64,000 nt of DNA from Mycobacterium colombiense CECT 3035. Its GTDB lineage: Bacteria; Actinomycetota; Actinomycetes; Mycobacteriales; Mycobacteriaceae. Below are positions 36,702 to 45,382 of the stretch, piece after piece; positions within the stretch are counted from its first letter, which is position 1, and each line of letters begins with the position of its first letter. The DNA lies in contig NZ_CP020821.1 of NCBI RefSeq assembly GCF_002105755.1, forward strand, positions 1,054,001 to 1,118,000. The letters are read 5' to 3'. The notes under the pieces were generated by a model that worked only from the letters and a program-made list of their open reading frames with translations, was not told where the DNA came from and searched no databases. A program made the position numbers and the translations under genes.

Positions 36702-38095
36702 TCAGCCCGGGCCACCGGCGGGCTCGCCGGAATTCAGCAGCTCTTTGAGCGCGGCCGGGAACGCGTCGGCGAGGTCCCACAGGTCCGGCACCAGGTCGGG
36801 GCACGAGATGATGCCGACGCCGAGCCGGCCGTTGAGCGACATCACGGTGATGTTGAGCGCGGCGCCCGCGATGATCGGGCCCAGCGGATACATGGCGTCG
36901 AGCCGGCACCCCAGGAAGTACAGCTGCTCCTGCGGGCCGGCCACGTTGGACATCACCAGGTTGTGCGGGGGCCTGTCGGGCAACGGGATGCGTGGCAGCA
37001 GTTTTCGTGCGGCGCCGAACAGGCTCTGTCCGGCGACTTGCGTCCAGTCGTGCAGCAGGGTCGGGCCCAGCGCGGCGGAGTGGTCCTTGGCGGCGGCGTT
37101 GGCGGCGGCGATGCTGGCCAGCCGTTGCACCGGGTCGTCGATGTGGGTTTCGAGCCGGCAGAGCATCCAGGTCATCTGGTTGCGGCCCGTCCGGGTGGAA
37201 CGGTCGCGGACGGACACCGGGACGCTGGCCACCAGGGGCAGGTCCGACAGCGCGTCGCGATCCTGGAGGTACTGGCGCAGCGCCCCGGCGCACAGCGCCG
37301 TCACGACGTCGTTGACCGTCACCCCGAACCGGTTTTTGACGGTTTTCACGTCCTCGAGGTCCACGCTGGTCAGCGCGATGTTGCGGCGCCGGGTGAACGA
37401 GCCGTTGAACTCCGTCGCGGGTGCCGCGAACGGAGCCGCCATCGTCTGCCCGCCACCGCGGGCACGCAACACCGTTCCCGCCAGCGTCAGCGCCGTGGAC
37501 GGTACGACCCTGGCCAGGCGCCACGGCCGCAGCGCCGCGCCGATCAGCCCGCTGGCCGCGATCTGCAGCGGATTCGGCGCGCCGGTGCGCTCGGCCGGTT
37601 CCGGCGGCGCGGCGTCAGGCGCGGTGCTGCACAGTTGCGCAAGCAGGTTTGCTCCGCCCACGCCGTCGACCACCGCGTGGTGAACCTTGAGGACGACGGA
37701 CAGCGCGTCGGTGCCGTGCAGGCCTTCGATCACCCACATTTCCCACAGGGGGCGGTCCCGGTCGAGCGCCAGCCCGGCGACGTGGCCGCAGATCTCCGCT
37801 AATTCTTTCGGCCCCCCGGCGAGGGCAGGGCGACGCGGTGCAGGTGTCGTGCCACATCGAACCGATCGTCGTCGACCCACACCGGGTGGTCGAAGTTCAA
37901 CTGGCTGTCGGCCAGCTTGAGGCGCAATTCGGGCACGGCGTCCACCCGCACCGACAGCGCCTCCTTGAAGCGGTCGAAGGTGTAGCCCGCCGGCATCGTG
38001 GCCGGGTCCATTTCCAGGACACAGCAAATATTCAAGGGCTGCGTCGGTGATTCCAGGTACAAGAAGAACGCGTCTAACCCACTGAGTCGTTGCAT
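36702..38095 (-). pseudogene. Wax ester synthase/diacylglycerol acyltransferase, single frameshift
   Basis: WS/DGAT enzymes make triacylglycerol or wax esters from acyl-CoA. The N-terminal part (MQRLSGLDAFFLYLESPTQP) runs from ATG 38095 to VALPSPGG and then hits a stop in frame. The next frame continues KELAEICGHVAGLALDRDRP, the catalytic HHAVVDG motif, and on to PLGPIIAGAALNITVMSLNG. One base missing from the six-C run at 37812-37817 restores 464 residues, the normal family size. A strong palindromic element lies 26 bp upstream of the start. Confidence 0.9.
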
Positions 38096-38120
38096 GCTTG
38101 CTCGTCTCGGTTGTGCAGCC

Positions 38121-38150
38121 ATGACCGCTGGTCACGTGACCGGCGGTCAT
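38121..38150. promoter_or_regulatory. 30-bp double palindrome, probable operator
   Basis: The site is built from two perfect 13-bp palindromes, TGACC-GCT-GGTCA and TGACC-GGC-GGTCA, joined by CG. The centre reads GGTCAC-GTGACC. The whole 30 bp is symmetric except for one base pair. It ends 26 bp upstream of the WS/DGAT start on the minus strand. Four TGACC half-sites in this arrangement would suit a regulator binding as two dimers, such as a TetR-family protein. No regulator gene is adjacent, so the binding protein is unknown. Confidence 0.7.
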
Positions 38151-38307
38151 CCCGGAGCTCCTGAGGGGACGCGCGATCGGGGCGGCCGCGACTTATTCGG
38201 TGTGACTATTACCTGTAGCCGTTGCCGGGCTTTCGGCAAACATTCCGGCGGTACATTTAACGAAATCGCTACTCAGCCGACGCCCCATGGGTCCCCGGGC
38301 ATGCCGG

Positions 38308-38733
38308 TTATGCCCTGGTGGGGCGCCGGCCCGCGACCAGACGGTCGACCGAGTAGCGGTTGTGGCCACGGAACGCAATCACGCTGACGAGAAAGAGCGT
38401 GTGCACAAGTTGCTCCCCGATCACGTTGAAGTGCTCGATGGACGTCGCGCCCAGGACCAGGACGATCATCACCAACCCGGCGGCGATGGCGGCGGCGCGG
38501 GTCAGCGCGCCCGCCAGCAGCAGCACCCCGGTGATCAACTCGGCGAAGGGGAGCGCGTAACCGCACGTCGAGACCGCGACGGTGGGCAGCATCGACTTGG
38601 TGAACTCGCCCATCAGCTGCGCGTGAAACGCGGCCAGCTTCGGCATCCGGACCAGCCCGTGGCCGAACAGGCTGGCGCCGATGGTCAGCCGAAGCAGCAG
38701 ATACGCCAGCGCACGGTCGGTCGCGGCGATGAT
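38308..38733 (-). CDS. DoxX-family membrane protein, non-standard start
   Basis: This DoxX-like protein has four membrane segments: LAYLLLRLTIGASLFGHGL, then PFAELITGVLLLAGAL, AAAIAAGLVMIVLVLGA and LVHTLFLVSVIAFRG. The first ATG in frame (38646) would delete most of the first helix. The frame has no ATG, GTG or TTG between the upstream stop and that point. A strong GAGGAGG lies 4 to 7 bases before tandem ATC codons at 38733 and 38730, so initiation at ATC, or a base error in an original ATG, is likely. It is preceded on the same strand by a SnoaL-like gene. Length is about 141 residues. Confidence 0.75.
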   Translation of the reverse strand: MIAATDRALAYLLLRLTIGASLFGHGLVRMPKLAAFHAQLMGEFTKSMLPTVAVSTCGYALPFAELITGVLLLAGALTRAAAIAAGLVMIVLVLGATSIEHFNVIGEQLVHTLFLVSVIAFRGHNRYSVDRLVAGRRPTRA

Positions 38734-38802
38734 CGGGCCTCCTCGATGCTCAGGCGAAAAGCCAATGCGGACAGGCGGTTCGGTGCGCCCGCGCGGGCGC
38801 GG

Positions 38803-39255
38803 TCACTGCGCCCCGGAGGGCTCGCGGGCCATTGCCGACTCGGGCGCGGCCCAGTCGGTCGAGACCTTGCGGTGCTTGAGCAGCCAGGCATCGTCCTCGG
38901 ACACCAGGAGGTCGCGGTACCGGCCGCAGTGGTCGAGCCCGATGTGCGTGACCACGGTGAAATAGGAGTCGACGCGGGCCTGGCCGGGTGTCACCTCGGT
39001 GAACAACACGTTCGCGACGTTATGGCGCACAATCGGTTTGACGCCGGCGTGAACGGCGACCCGCCCGGTGACACCGCCCAGGAATGCCGCGATCTCCGAA
39101 CGCCCGTTCAGCGGCGCAATACCCCGGATCTCGAGGACGCCGTCGACGCAGAACGTCTCCGCGAGTCCGTCGAGCCGGCCGGCGTCACCGGACCAGTTGT
39201 AGCGCGCCAGGGTATCCCGGATCCGTTCGCGGGCGATCAGTTCCCACAGTTCCAC
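38803..39255 (-). CDS. SnoaL-like (NTF2-fold) protein
   Basis: This 150-residue protein begins at GTG 39255, eight bases after GAGGAG. The helix IARERIRDTLARYNWSGDAG, the AETFCVDGVLEIRGIAPLNG region and later strands (RVDSYFTVVTHIGLDHCGRY) fit SnoaL-like domains. Such proteins act as isomerases, dehydratases or small oxygenase subunits. The DoxX gene follows about 70 bp downstream. The substrate is unknown. Confidence 0.8.
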   Translation of the reverse strand: MELWELIARERIRDTLARYNWSGDAGRLDGLAETFCVDGVLEIRGIAPLNGRSEIAAFLGGVTGRVAVHAGVKPIVRHNVANVLFTEVTPGQARVDSYFTVVTHIGLDHCGRYRDLLVSEDDAWLLKHRKVSTDWAAPESAMAREPSGAQ

Positions 39256-39546
39256 CGTCCCGACTCCTCGCGCCGTCGACACCTCGGCCCACCAGCGTAG
39301 GCGCATTCGGTGACGGCGCGGCATTCAGGCGGCGCGGCGATGGTCGGGGCCGAAGAGAGGCGATCAGTGATGTTGTCCGGCAAGGAAATTGGACCGCGCC
39401 ACCGGTGACTTCTCGGTGACGGCGAATTGCCAGGTCAGGGTGTGGCGGAGGCTACTCGCCGTGCACGTTTCGAGATAGCCCCGGTTGGGCAATAAACGTG
39501 ACGAGCGCGCGACACGGGCGTTGTGCGTCACACGGAGGGAGAACGC
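39256..39546. other. Gene-free divergent spacer
   Basis: This 291-base gap separates the SnoaL-like gene (minus strand) and the CsbD-like gene (plus strand). I see no credible coding frame in it. Its only notable content is the SigF-like promoter listed separately and the GGAGGGAGAA ribosome site of the CsbD-like gene. Confidence 0.6.
39467..39492 (+). promoter_or_regulatory. SigF-like promoter of the CsbD-like gene
   Basis: GTTT (39467-39470), a 16-base spacer and GGGCAA (39487-39492) resemble the mycobacterial SigF pattern GTTT-N15-17-GGGTA, with one mismatch in the -10 part. The site is about 55 bp upstream of a CsbD-like stress gene, a class under general-stress sigma control in other bacteria. 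Confidence 0.35.
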
Positions 39547-39780
39547 ATGTCGGACAAGAGTGGTCCCGAAGAAGCCATCGAGGGCATCGTCGAGGGTGTC
39601 AAGGGCAAGGTCAAGGAAGTCGCCGGCGCCGTCGCCGGGCGTGACGACCTGATGCGCGAGGGCAGGGCTCAGCAGGACAAGGCCGACGCGCAACGAGAGG
39701 CGGCCCAGAAAGAGGCCGAGGCCGAAAGCGCCCGCAAGGCCGCCGAAGTCAACGAAGCTCGCCAGAAGGCCGAACAGTAG
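39547..39780 (+). CDS. CsbD-like stress protein
   Basis: This 77-residue hydrophilic protein has the CsbD pattern KSGPEEAIEGIVEGVKGKVK followed by EVAGAVAGRDDL. It ends in a highly charged Ala/Glu/Lys helix (QQDKADAQREAAQKEAEAES). CsbD-like proteins accumulate under stress and at stationary phase; their biochemical role is unclear. ATG 39547 follows a strong GGAGGGAGAA box. An upstream start would include the ribosome site and is rejected. Confidence 0.85.
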   Translation: MSDKSGPEEAIEGIVEGVKGKVKEVAGAVAGRDDLMREGRAQQDKADAQREAAQKEAEAESARKAAEVNEARQKAEQ

Positions 39781-39877
39781 CGGCGATCGGTGGTGGCCCG
39801 GTCACAGGCGTGGCCGGGCCACCGCTGTGTCGCGGCCTCGTGGGAATGAAAGACCGCGCGTCGGCGTAGTACGGCGC

Positions 39878-40303
39878 ATGGAACTCAACGACGCCGCCCG
39901 CGATCTCATCGGGAAGGGCGCGGACGCCACCCTGGTCACCGTCAATCCCGACGGCAGCCCCCAGGTGAGCGTGGTCTGGGTGGCGTTGCGTTCGACGCCG
40001 GACGGCGACGAACTCGTCAGCGCCCACCTTGCCGAACACAAGAAGGTACGCAACGTCCGTCGCGACCCCCGGGTCGCCGTGACGATCGTGTCGCTCGACG
40101 CCGCGGGCCAGGGGATGCGGCCCTACCTCTCGCTTTTGGGGACCGCGCGGATCACCGAGGGCGGCGCCCCCGAACTCCTGGCCGAGCTCAATCCGATCCT
40201 GGGCGACCCGAACGCGAAATTCCCGCCCGACAACGCGCCGCCGGGCTACCTCACCCACATCCACATCGACAAGGTGGGCGGCATCGGCCCCTGGGCCGGC
40301 TGA
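39878..40303 (+). CDS. PPOX-class flavin/F420-binding protein
   Basis: This 141-residue split-barrel protein has the core ATLVTVNPDGSPQVSVVWVA near residue 15 and KKVRNVRRDPRVAVTIVSLD near 60, typical of pyridoxamine-5'-phosphate-oxidase-like enzymes. Many mycobacterial members of this class use coenzyme F420 or FMN to reduce quinones or other small molecules. ATG 39878 gives the standard N-terminus MELNDAARDLIG. It is a single gene between CsbD and the molybdoenzyme. Confidence 0.88.
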   Translation: MELNDAARDLIGKGADATLVTVNPDGSPQVSVVWVALRSTPDGDELVSAHLAEHKKVRNVRRDPRVAVTIVSLDAAGQGMRPYLSLLGTARITEGGAPELLAELNPILGDPNAKFPPDNAPPGYLTHIHIDKVGGIGPWAG

Positions 40304-40355
40304 CCCCCCGATCTTGGCACTTCCGCTACTTGTGGTAGCGGAATAGAGTGGGTGG

Positions 40356-42626
40356 ATGAAAACGGGCGAAGACGGTACCCACCTGCGCACCTGTCCCTTG
40401 TGTGAAGCCATGTGCGGCTTGGAAATTCACGTCGAGGGCGGCCCCGGCAACGGTAAGGTCACCAGCATCCGCGGCAACCGTGATGACGTGTGGAGCCGCG
40501 GATATCTGTGCCCCAAAGGCACCTCGCTTGCGGCCCTGCACGACGATCCGGACCGCATCCGCCAGCCGATGATCAAGGTCGACGGCCAGTGGCGGGAAGT
40601 CAGCTGGGACGCGGCGTTTCGGCGCTGCACCGAACTGCTGACCCCGGTGATCGACAAGTACGGCATCGGCGCGGTCACCGCCTACACCGGCAACCCGCTG
40701 GCTCACTCGTTCTCGCTGGCCCGCTACGCGGGCGTCCTGATGGGCATGTCCGGCATGCCGGTCACGTATTCGCCGGGCACCGTCGACCAGTGGCCGAAGA
40801 ACCTGTCCTCGCATCTGATGTACGGCCTGTGGTGGAACTTCCCGGTGCCCGACATCGAACGCACCGACTTGCTGGTGATCATGGGCGCCAACCCGGCGGC
40901 GTCGCAGGGCTCGTTGTTGGCCGCGCCCAACGTGATGGGCCTGATCGACGGGATTCGCAAACGCGGCAAGGTGATCGTGATCGACCCGGTGCGCACCCAG
41001 ACCGCCGCGCGCGCCGACGAGTGGCTGCCTATCGTGCCGGGAACCGACGCGGCGCTGTTGCTGGCCGTCGCGCATACCCTCTTCGGCGAGAACCTCGTCA
41101 ATCCGGGGCCACACGTCGACGGTGTCGAAGCCATGCGGCGGGCCGTTGCGGACTGGCCACCGGAACGGGTCAGCGCGGTCACCGGCATCGACGCGGACCG
41201 CATCCGCCGGCTGGCCCGCGAGCTCGCCGCCACCGAGAAGTCGGTGGTATACGGCCGAATTGGCCTGTGCAATCAGGAGTTTGGCAGCCTCGCCAGCTGG
41301 CTGGTCGACGTGATCAACATTCTTACCGGACACTTCGACACGCCGGGCGGCGCGATGTTCCCCAAGCCGGCGGCCTGGTCGATCACCACGCAGCCACTGC
41401 CCGGGCTTCAGGACGGCGCACCGGAATTCGGTCGCTGGCACACCCGGGTGCGCGGCGCCAAGGAGGTGCTCGGTCAGGCGCCGGTGTCGTGCATGGCCGA
41501 GGAGATCGCCACCCCGGGCGACGGGCAGCTCAAGGCGCTGATCACGGTCGCGGGCAACCCGGTGCTGTCCACCCCGGCCGGCGACAAACTCGACGAAGTG
41601 CTGCCGATGCTGGAAGCGATGATCTCGGTTGACCTTTGGCTCAACGAGACCACGCGGCACGCCGACGTGATCTTGCCCGGCCTGTCCCCGCTCGAACAGC
41701 CGCACCACGACGATCTGATCCTGCTCTTCGCCATCCGCAGCATCGCGAATTATTCTGCGCCGGTGTTCGATCCGGGCGATCGCCCGCACGAATGGGAGAT
41801 CCTGATCCGGTTGACCGGGCTGTGCACCGGGACACCCGCCGAGGACGTGGACGTCACCGCGATCGACGACGGCTTCTTCGACTACCTGGCCTTTACCCAG
41901 GGCCTCGACGGTGCCCAGATCCGCAAGCTCTACGACCACGGCGGGCCCGAGCGAATGCTCGACCTCACCCTGCGCACCGGGCCCTTCGGCGACCAGTACG
42001 GCAAGAACCCGGGCGGGTTGACGCTGGACCTACTCAAGGCCAACCCGAACGGCATCGACTTCGGGCCCATGGTGCCGCAGCTCCCCGACATCCTCGGCAC
42101 CGCCGACAAGAAGATCCGGCTCGCGCCGCAATACCTACTCGACGACCTGCCGCGGCTGGCCGCGCGGGTGGAGCGGCCGGCCGAGCCGCTCGTCCTGGTG
42201 AGCCGCCGGCACTTGCGATCAAACAACAGCTGGCTGCACAACGTGCCCGCGCTGATGAAGGGGAAGGACCGGTGCACGTTGCTGATCCATCCCGACGACG
42301 CGGCCCGCTGCGGCGTCACCGACGACGACGTCGTGACGGTGAAATCGGAGGCCGGCGAGATCAAAGTTCCCGTCGAGGTCACCGAGTCCATCAAGCCCGG
42401 TGTGGTCTCGATGCCGCACGGCTGGGGGCACGGCAAGCCGGGCACCCGCATGTCGGTCGCCAACGGCTCGCCGGGCGCCAACACGAATGTGCTTTCCCCG
42501 CCAACGTTTGTCGACGAACCCTCCGGCAACGGCGTGCTCAATGGCATCCCGGTCACGATCATCGATGACCGGGCCCGGTTCCGCCCTGCGCCAACGGCCT
42601 GCACACCGGCGGCGCTTCCTGGTTAA
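40356..42626 (+). CDS. Molybdopterin oxidoreductase (formate dehydrogenase/nitrate reductase-like)
   Basis: This 756-residue enzyme of the DMSO reductase superfamily starts with a 4Fe-4S motif: Cys13, Cys16 and Cys20 (RTCPLCEAMCG) and Cys52 (GYLCPKG). Cofactor-binding segments follow, with TYSPGTVDQWPKNLSSHLMY, LLVIMGANPAASQGS and VIVIDPVRTQTAARADEWL. The C-terminal barrel has PHGWGHGKPG. Length and layout resemble the mycobacterial Rv0197-type oxidoreductase. The electron partner and substrate are unknown; no accessory subunit gene is adjacent. Confidence 0.9.
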   Translation: MKTGEDGTHLRTCPLCEAMCGLEIHVEGGPGNGKVTSIRGNRDDVWSRGYLCPKGTSLAALHDDPDRIRQPMIKVDGQWREVSWDAAFRRCTELLTPVIDKYGIGAVTAYTGNPLAHSFSLARYAGVLMGMSGMPVTYSPGTVDQWPKNLSSHLMYGLWWNFPVPDIERTDLLVIMGANPAASQGSLLAAPNVMGLIDGIRKRGKVIVIDPVRTQTAARADEWLPIVPGTDAALLLAVAHTLFGENLVNPGPHVDGVEAMRRAVADWPPERVSAVTGIDADRIRRLARELAATEKSVVYGRIGLCNQEFGSLASWLVDVINILTGHFDTPGGAMFPKPAAWSITTQPLPGLQDGAPEFGRWHTRVRGAKEVLGQAPVSCMAEEIATPGDGQLKALITVAGNPVLSTPAGDKLDEVLPMLEAMISVDLWLNETTRHADVILPGLSPLEQPHHDDLILLFAIRSIANYSAPVFDPGDRPHEWEILIRLTGLCTGTPAEDVDVTAIDDGFFDYLAFTQGLDGAQIRKLYDHGGPERMLDLTLRTGPFGDQYGKNPGGLTLDLLKANPNGIDFGPMVPQLPDILGTADKKIRLAPQYLLDDLPRLAARVERPAEPLVLVSRRHLRSNNSWLHNVPALMKGKDRCTLLIHPDDAARCGVTDDDVVTVKSEAGEIKVPVEVTESIKPGVVSMPHGWGHGKPGTRMSVANGSPGANTNVLSPPTFVDEPSGNGVLNGIPVTIIDDRARFRPAPTACTPAALPG

Positions 42627-42702
42627 CGGCAGCGGCGCCGTTGTGGTTCGCCTCACTTCGGCGGTGATCCGGTGAACCTTTGACGGGGCCGCCGTCGTCG
42701 GC

Positions 42703-43812
42703 ATGGGCATGACTGCAACAACGTATTCCAGTTCCGCGCAACGGGCCGCGGGCCGTGGATCTGGCTCTCCGCGGATCGCCGGCACCGCGGTGGCTTTCAC
42801 GCCGCACCGCTACAACCAGGACGAGGTCGCACGCGAACTCACCGAGTTCACCGATCCGGGATTCCTGCGCTTCGCGCGGACGGCCGGCGTCGATCAGCGC
42901 AGCCTCGCGCTGCCGCTGTCGCGCTATCCGAGGCTGAGCGGCTTCACCGAAGCCAACAACGCGTATCTCGAAGTAGCCGTCGATCTCGGTGAGCGGGCGA
43001 TCAATTCGGCGCTGGCGGCCGCCGGGGTGGCACCGCACGAGGTCGACACCATCGTGATGGTCTCCAGCACCGGAATCGCCGTACCCACTATCGACGCGCG
43101 ACTGATGACCCGAATCGGGTTGCGGCCCGACGTCAAACGGGTACCGCTGTTCGGGCTCGGCTGTGTGGCCGGCGCCGCGGGAATGGCGCGCGTCCACGAC
43201 TATTTGCACGGCTACCCCGGGCATGTGGCCGTGCTGCTGTCGGTCGAGCTGTGCTCGCTCACCCTGCAGCGCGACGACACCTCGATCCCCGCGCTGATCG
43301 GAGTGTCCCTGTTCGGTGACGGCGCCGCCGCCGTCGTCGCCACCGGAGCGCAACGAATCCCGTTGGCCGACAGCGCGACAGGGCCACGCGTGCTGGCGAC
43401 CCGCAGCCGCGTCGTCCCGGAGACCGTCGACGTGATGGGCTGGAATGTCGGCTCGAGCGGATTTCAGCTCGTCATGTCCCGTGACGTCCCCAAGATGGCC
43501 GACGACTACCTGCGCGCCGAGATCGACACGTTCCTGGCCGACCACGGGCTGACGCTCGCCGACATCGCGGCCTGGGTGTGTCACCCCGGCGGTCCGAAGG
43601 TACTCGACTCGATCGAGAATGCGCTCGGACTGCCCGCCGAAGCCCTGGCACACAGCCGAAATTCCATGCGGGAGAACGGGAACGTGTCCTCAGTGTCCGT
43701 GCTGGACGTGCTGCGCCGCACGGTCGCCGCGCCTCCGGGCGACGGCGCCTTCGGGGTAATGCTCGCGATGGGGCCGGGGTTCTGCTTCGAGCTGATCCTG
43801 CTGCGGTGGTGA
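42703..43812 (+). CDS. Type III polyketide synthase (chalcone/alkylpyrone synthase-like)
   Basis: This 369-residue homodimeric synthase condenses a fatty acyl-CoA starter with malonyl-CoA. The catalytic triad is visible: Cys154 in FGLGCVAGAAG, His294 in CHPGGPKV and Asn327 in ENGNVSS. Mycobacterial relatives (Pks10, Pks11, Pks18) form alkylpyrones or alkylresorcinols. An isoprenylcysteine-methyltransferase-like gene follows after 13 bp, as in the SrsA-SrsB pair of Streptomyces. The likely product is a methylated phenolic lipid or pyrone. ATG 42709 is an alternative start two codons in. Confidence 0.93.
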   Translation: MGMTATTYSSSAQRAAGRGSGSPRIAGTAVAFTPHRYNQDEVARELTEFTDPGFLRFARTAGVDQRSLALPLSRYPRLSGFTEANNAYLEVAVDLGERAINSALAAAGVAPHEVDTIVMVSSTGIAVPTIDARLMTRIGLRPDVKRVPLFGLGCVAGAAGMARVHDYLHGYPGHVAVLLSVELCSLTLQRDDTSIPALIGVSLFGDGAAAVVATGAQRIPLADSATGPRVLATRSRVVPETVDVMGWNVGSSGFQLVMSRDVPKMADDYLRAEIDTFLADHGLTLADIAAWVCHPGGPKVLDSIENALGLPAEALAHSRNSMRENGNVSSVSVLDVLRRTVAAPPGDGAFGVMLAMGPGFCFELILLRW

Positions 43813-43825
43813 CGGGGAGGACGCC

Positions 43826-44329
43826 ATGTACTACTACCTGTTCATTCTCGCCGTCGGGGCCGAACGCCTCGTCGAGTTGGCCGTCGCCCGGAGAAACGCC
43901 AGATGGTCAATGGCGCACGGGGGCAAAGAGTTCGGACGCGATCACTACCCGGCGATGGTCAGCATGCATGGGCTGCTGCTGGTCTCCTGCATCGTCGAGA
44001 CATGGAGCCTGGGTCGGCCGTTCATCGGGTGGCTGGGCTGGCCGATGCTGGCCGTGGTCGCACTCAGCACCGTCGTCCGCTGGCGCTGTGTCAGTGTGCT
44101 CGGCAAGCACTGGAACCCGAGGCTGATCGTGATCCCGGACGCGCCGCTGGTTCGGCGCGGACCGTATCGCTGGGTGCGCCACCCCAACTACGCCGCGGTG
44201 GCGGCCGAGGTCGCAGCCCTGCCGCTGGTGCATTCCGCGTGGCTCACCGCGATCATGTTCAGCCTGGCCAATGCGCTGGTGCTCGCCGTGCGCATCCGCG
44301 CGGAGAACGCGGCGCTGGGTTACGCGTGA
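43826..44329 (+). CDS. ICMT-type membrane methyltransferase
   Basis: This 167-residue integral membrane protein is related to isoprenylcysteine carboxyl methyltransferases. Hydrophobic helices (YYYLFILAVGAERLVELAVA, LLLVSCIVETWSLG) precede the conserved SAM-binding end RRGPYRWVRHPNYAAVAAEV. In bacterial type III PKS loci this family methylates the hydroxyl of alkylresorcinols or alkylpyrones, which fits the adjacent synthase. Its stop abuts the stop of the convergent SDR with no base between. Confidence 0.9.
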   Translation: MYYYLFILAVGAERLVELAVARRNARWSMAHGGKEFGRDHYPAMVSMHGLLLVSCIVETWSLGRPFIGWLGWPMLAVVALSTVVRWRCVSVLGKHWNPRLIVIPDAPLVRRGPYRWVRHPNYAAVAAEVAALPLVHSAWLTAIMFSLANALVLAVRIRAENAALGYA

Positions 44330-45175
44330 TCAGGGGGCGATGGGCCGATTGGTCCACTGGCGATCGGGCCGGCGCGTCGAGCGGAACCAGCCGCCGGCCG
44401 CGCCGGTGCCGCCGTCGGTCGGGATGACGTGGCCCGTGACGAAACCCGAGAGGTCCGAGGCCAGAAACAGGATGACGCGGGCCTGATCCTCGGGCAGGCC
44501 CATCCGCCCGACCGGGACCCACTGCGGCCACTGGCGCTGTTCCTCGGCCGAAAGCCATTGCGAATAGGGCACTTGCAGGGATTCGGTGACGTCGGGCGCG
44601 ATCGCGTTCACCCGCACCCCGTCGTTGCCCACCTGGACCGCGAGACTGCGGGTGAACGCGTTGACGGCGGCTTTGAAGGCGGCATACACCGGATCCTCCG
44701 GATAGCCGCGCAGCCCCTCGACCGACGAGACGTTCACGATCGCGCCCGTGCGCCGCTCGACCATGGCCGGCAGGAACGCGTGGGTCAGCAGGAAGACGTG
44801 GTGCAGATTGATCCGGTAGAGCTCGTCCCACAGCTGCGGGTCGGTGGCGGCGAAGTCTCCGGGATGGCGCAGCCAGTGGCCCACGTTGTTGACCAGCACG
44901 TCTACCCGGCCGAACCGGTCCAGCACCGTCGCGGCCAGCCGGGACACCTGGTCGGGGTCACGGACGTCGGTCACGACCGCCAGCGCCGACCCACCGTGCT
45001 CGGTGATCGAGGCCGCCGTCGCGTCGGCGAGGCCGGCGTCGATGTCGGCGATGATCACGTCCGCGCCGTGTTCGGCGAACAGTCGCGCGGTGGCCGCGCC
45101 GATTCCTCCCGCGCCGCCGGTGACCACCGCCACCCGGTCGGTCAGCAGCGGATCGTGATGCGTAGCGTGTGTCAC
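44330..45175 (-). CDS. Short-chain dehydrogenase/reductase
   Basis: This 281-residue classical SDR starts at GTG 45175. It has TGGAGGIG near residues 19-26, NNVGHW (a variant of NNAG) near 98, and an active site of Ser in VNVSSVEG and Tyr/Lys in YAAFK. The NNVG and YAAFK forms differ slightly from the consensus but keep the catalytic Tyr and Lys. The C-terminal extension (WFRSTRRPDRQWTN) is rich in Arg and Trp. The substrate is unknown. It stands alone, convergent with the methyltransferase. Confidence 0.88.
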   Translation of the reverse strand: MTHATHHDPLLTDRVAVVTGGAGGIGAATARLFAEHGADVIIADIDAGLADATAASITEHGGSALAVVTDVRDPDQVSRLAATVLDRFGRVDVLVNNVGHWLRHPGDFAATDPQLWDELYRINLHHVFLLTHAFLPAMVERRTGAIVNVSSVEGLRGYPEDPVYAAFKAAVNAFTRSLAVQVGNDGVRVNAIAPDVTESLQVPYSQWLSAEEQRQWPQWVPVGRMGLPEDQARVILFLASDLSGFVTGHVIPTDGGTGAAGGWFRSTRRPDRQWTNRPIAP

Positions 45176-45382
45176 CGCTCATATCATCGGGCATTCAGGG
45201 AATTGAGCAACAGCCGGTCCGGCCGGATCAAGCCCGCGCGGCAACCGCAACAGAGATAATCGAGTGATACCCATCTCCGCGGCCAGCAAACAGTGATGCA
45301 CCTGACATTTCTCGTGCGTTAATTCGCCGTTAGCCCTTTGCGGCGGCGGGTACCCGCCCTCCACTTAGGAGGTTGAAGCCCA

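Noticed and set aside
40326..41939. Long minus-strand open frame opposite the molybdoenzyme
   Set aside because: Shadow frame; the plus strand encodes an intact 4Fe-4S molybdopterin enzyme.
45345..45358. 14-bp palindrome GGCGGG-TA-CCCGCC before the esterase gene
   Set aside because: A short GC-rich palindrome of this size is expected a few times by chance in 64 kb; no other support.
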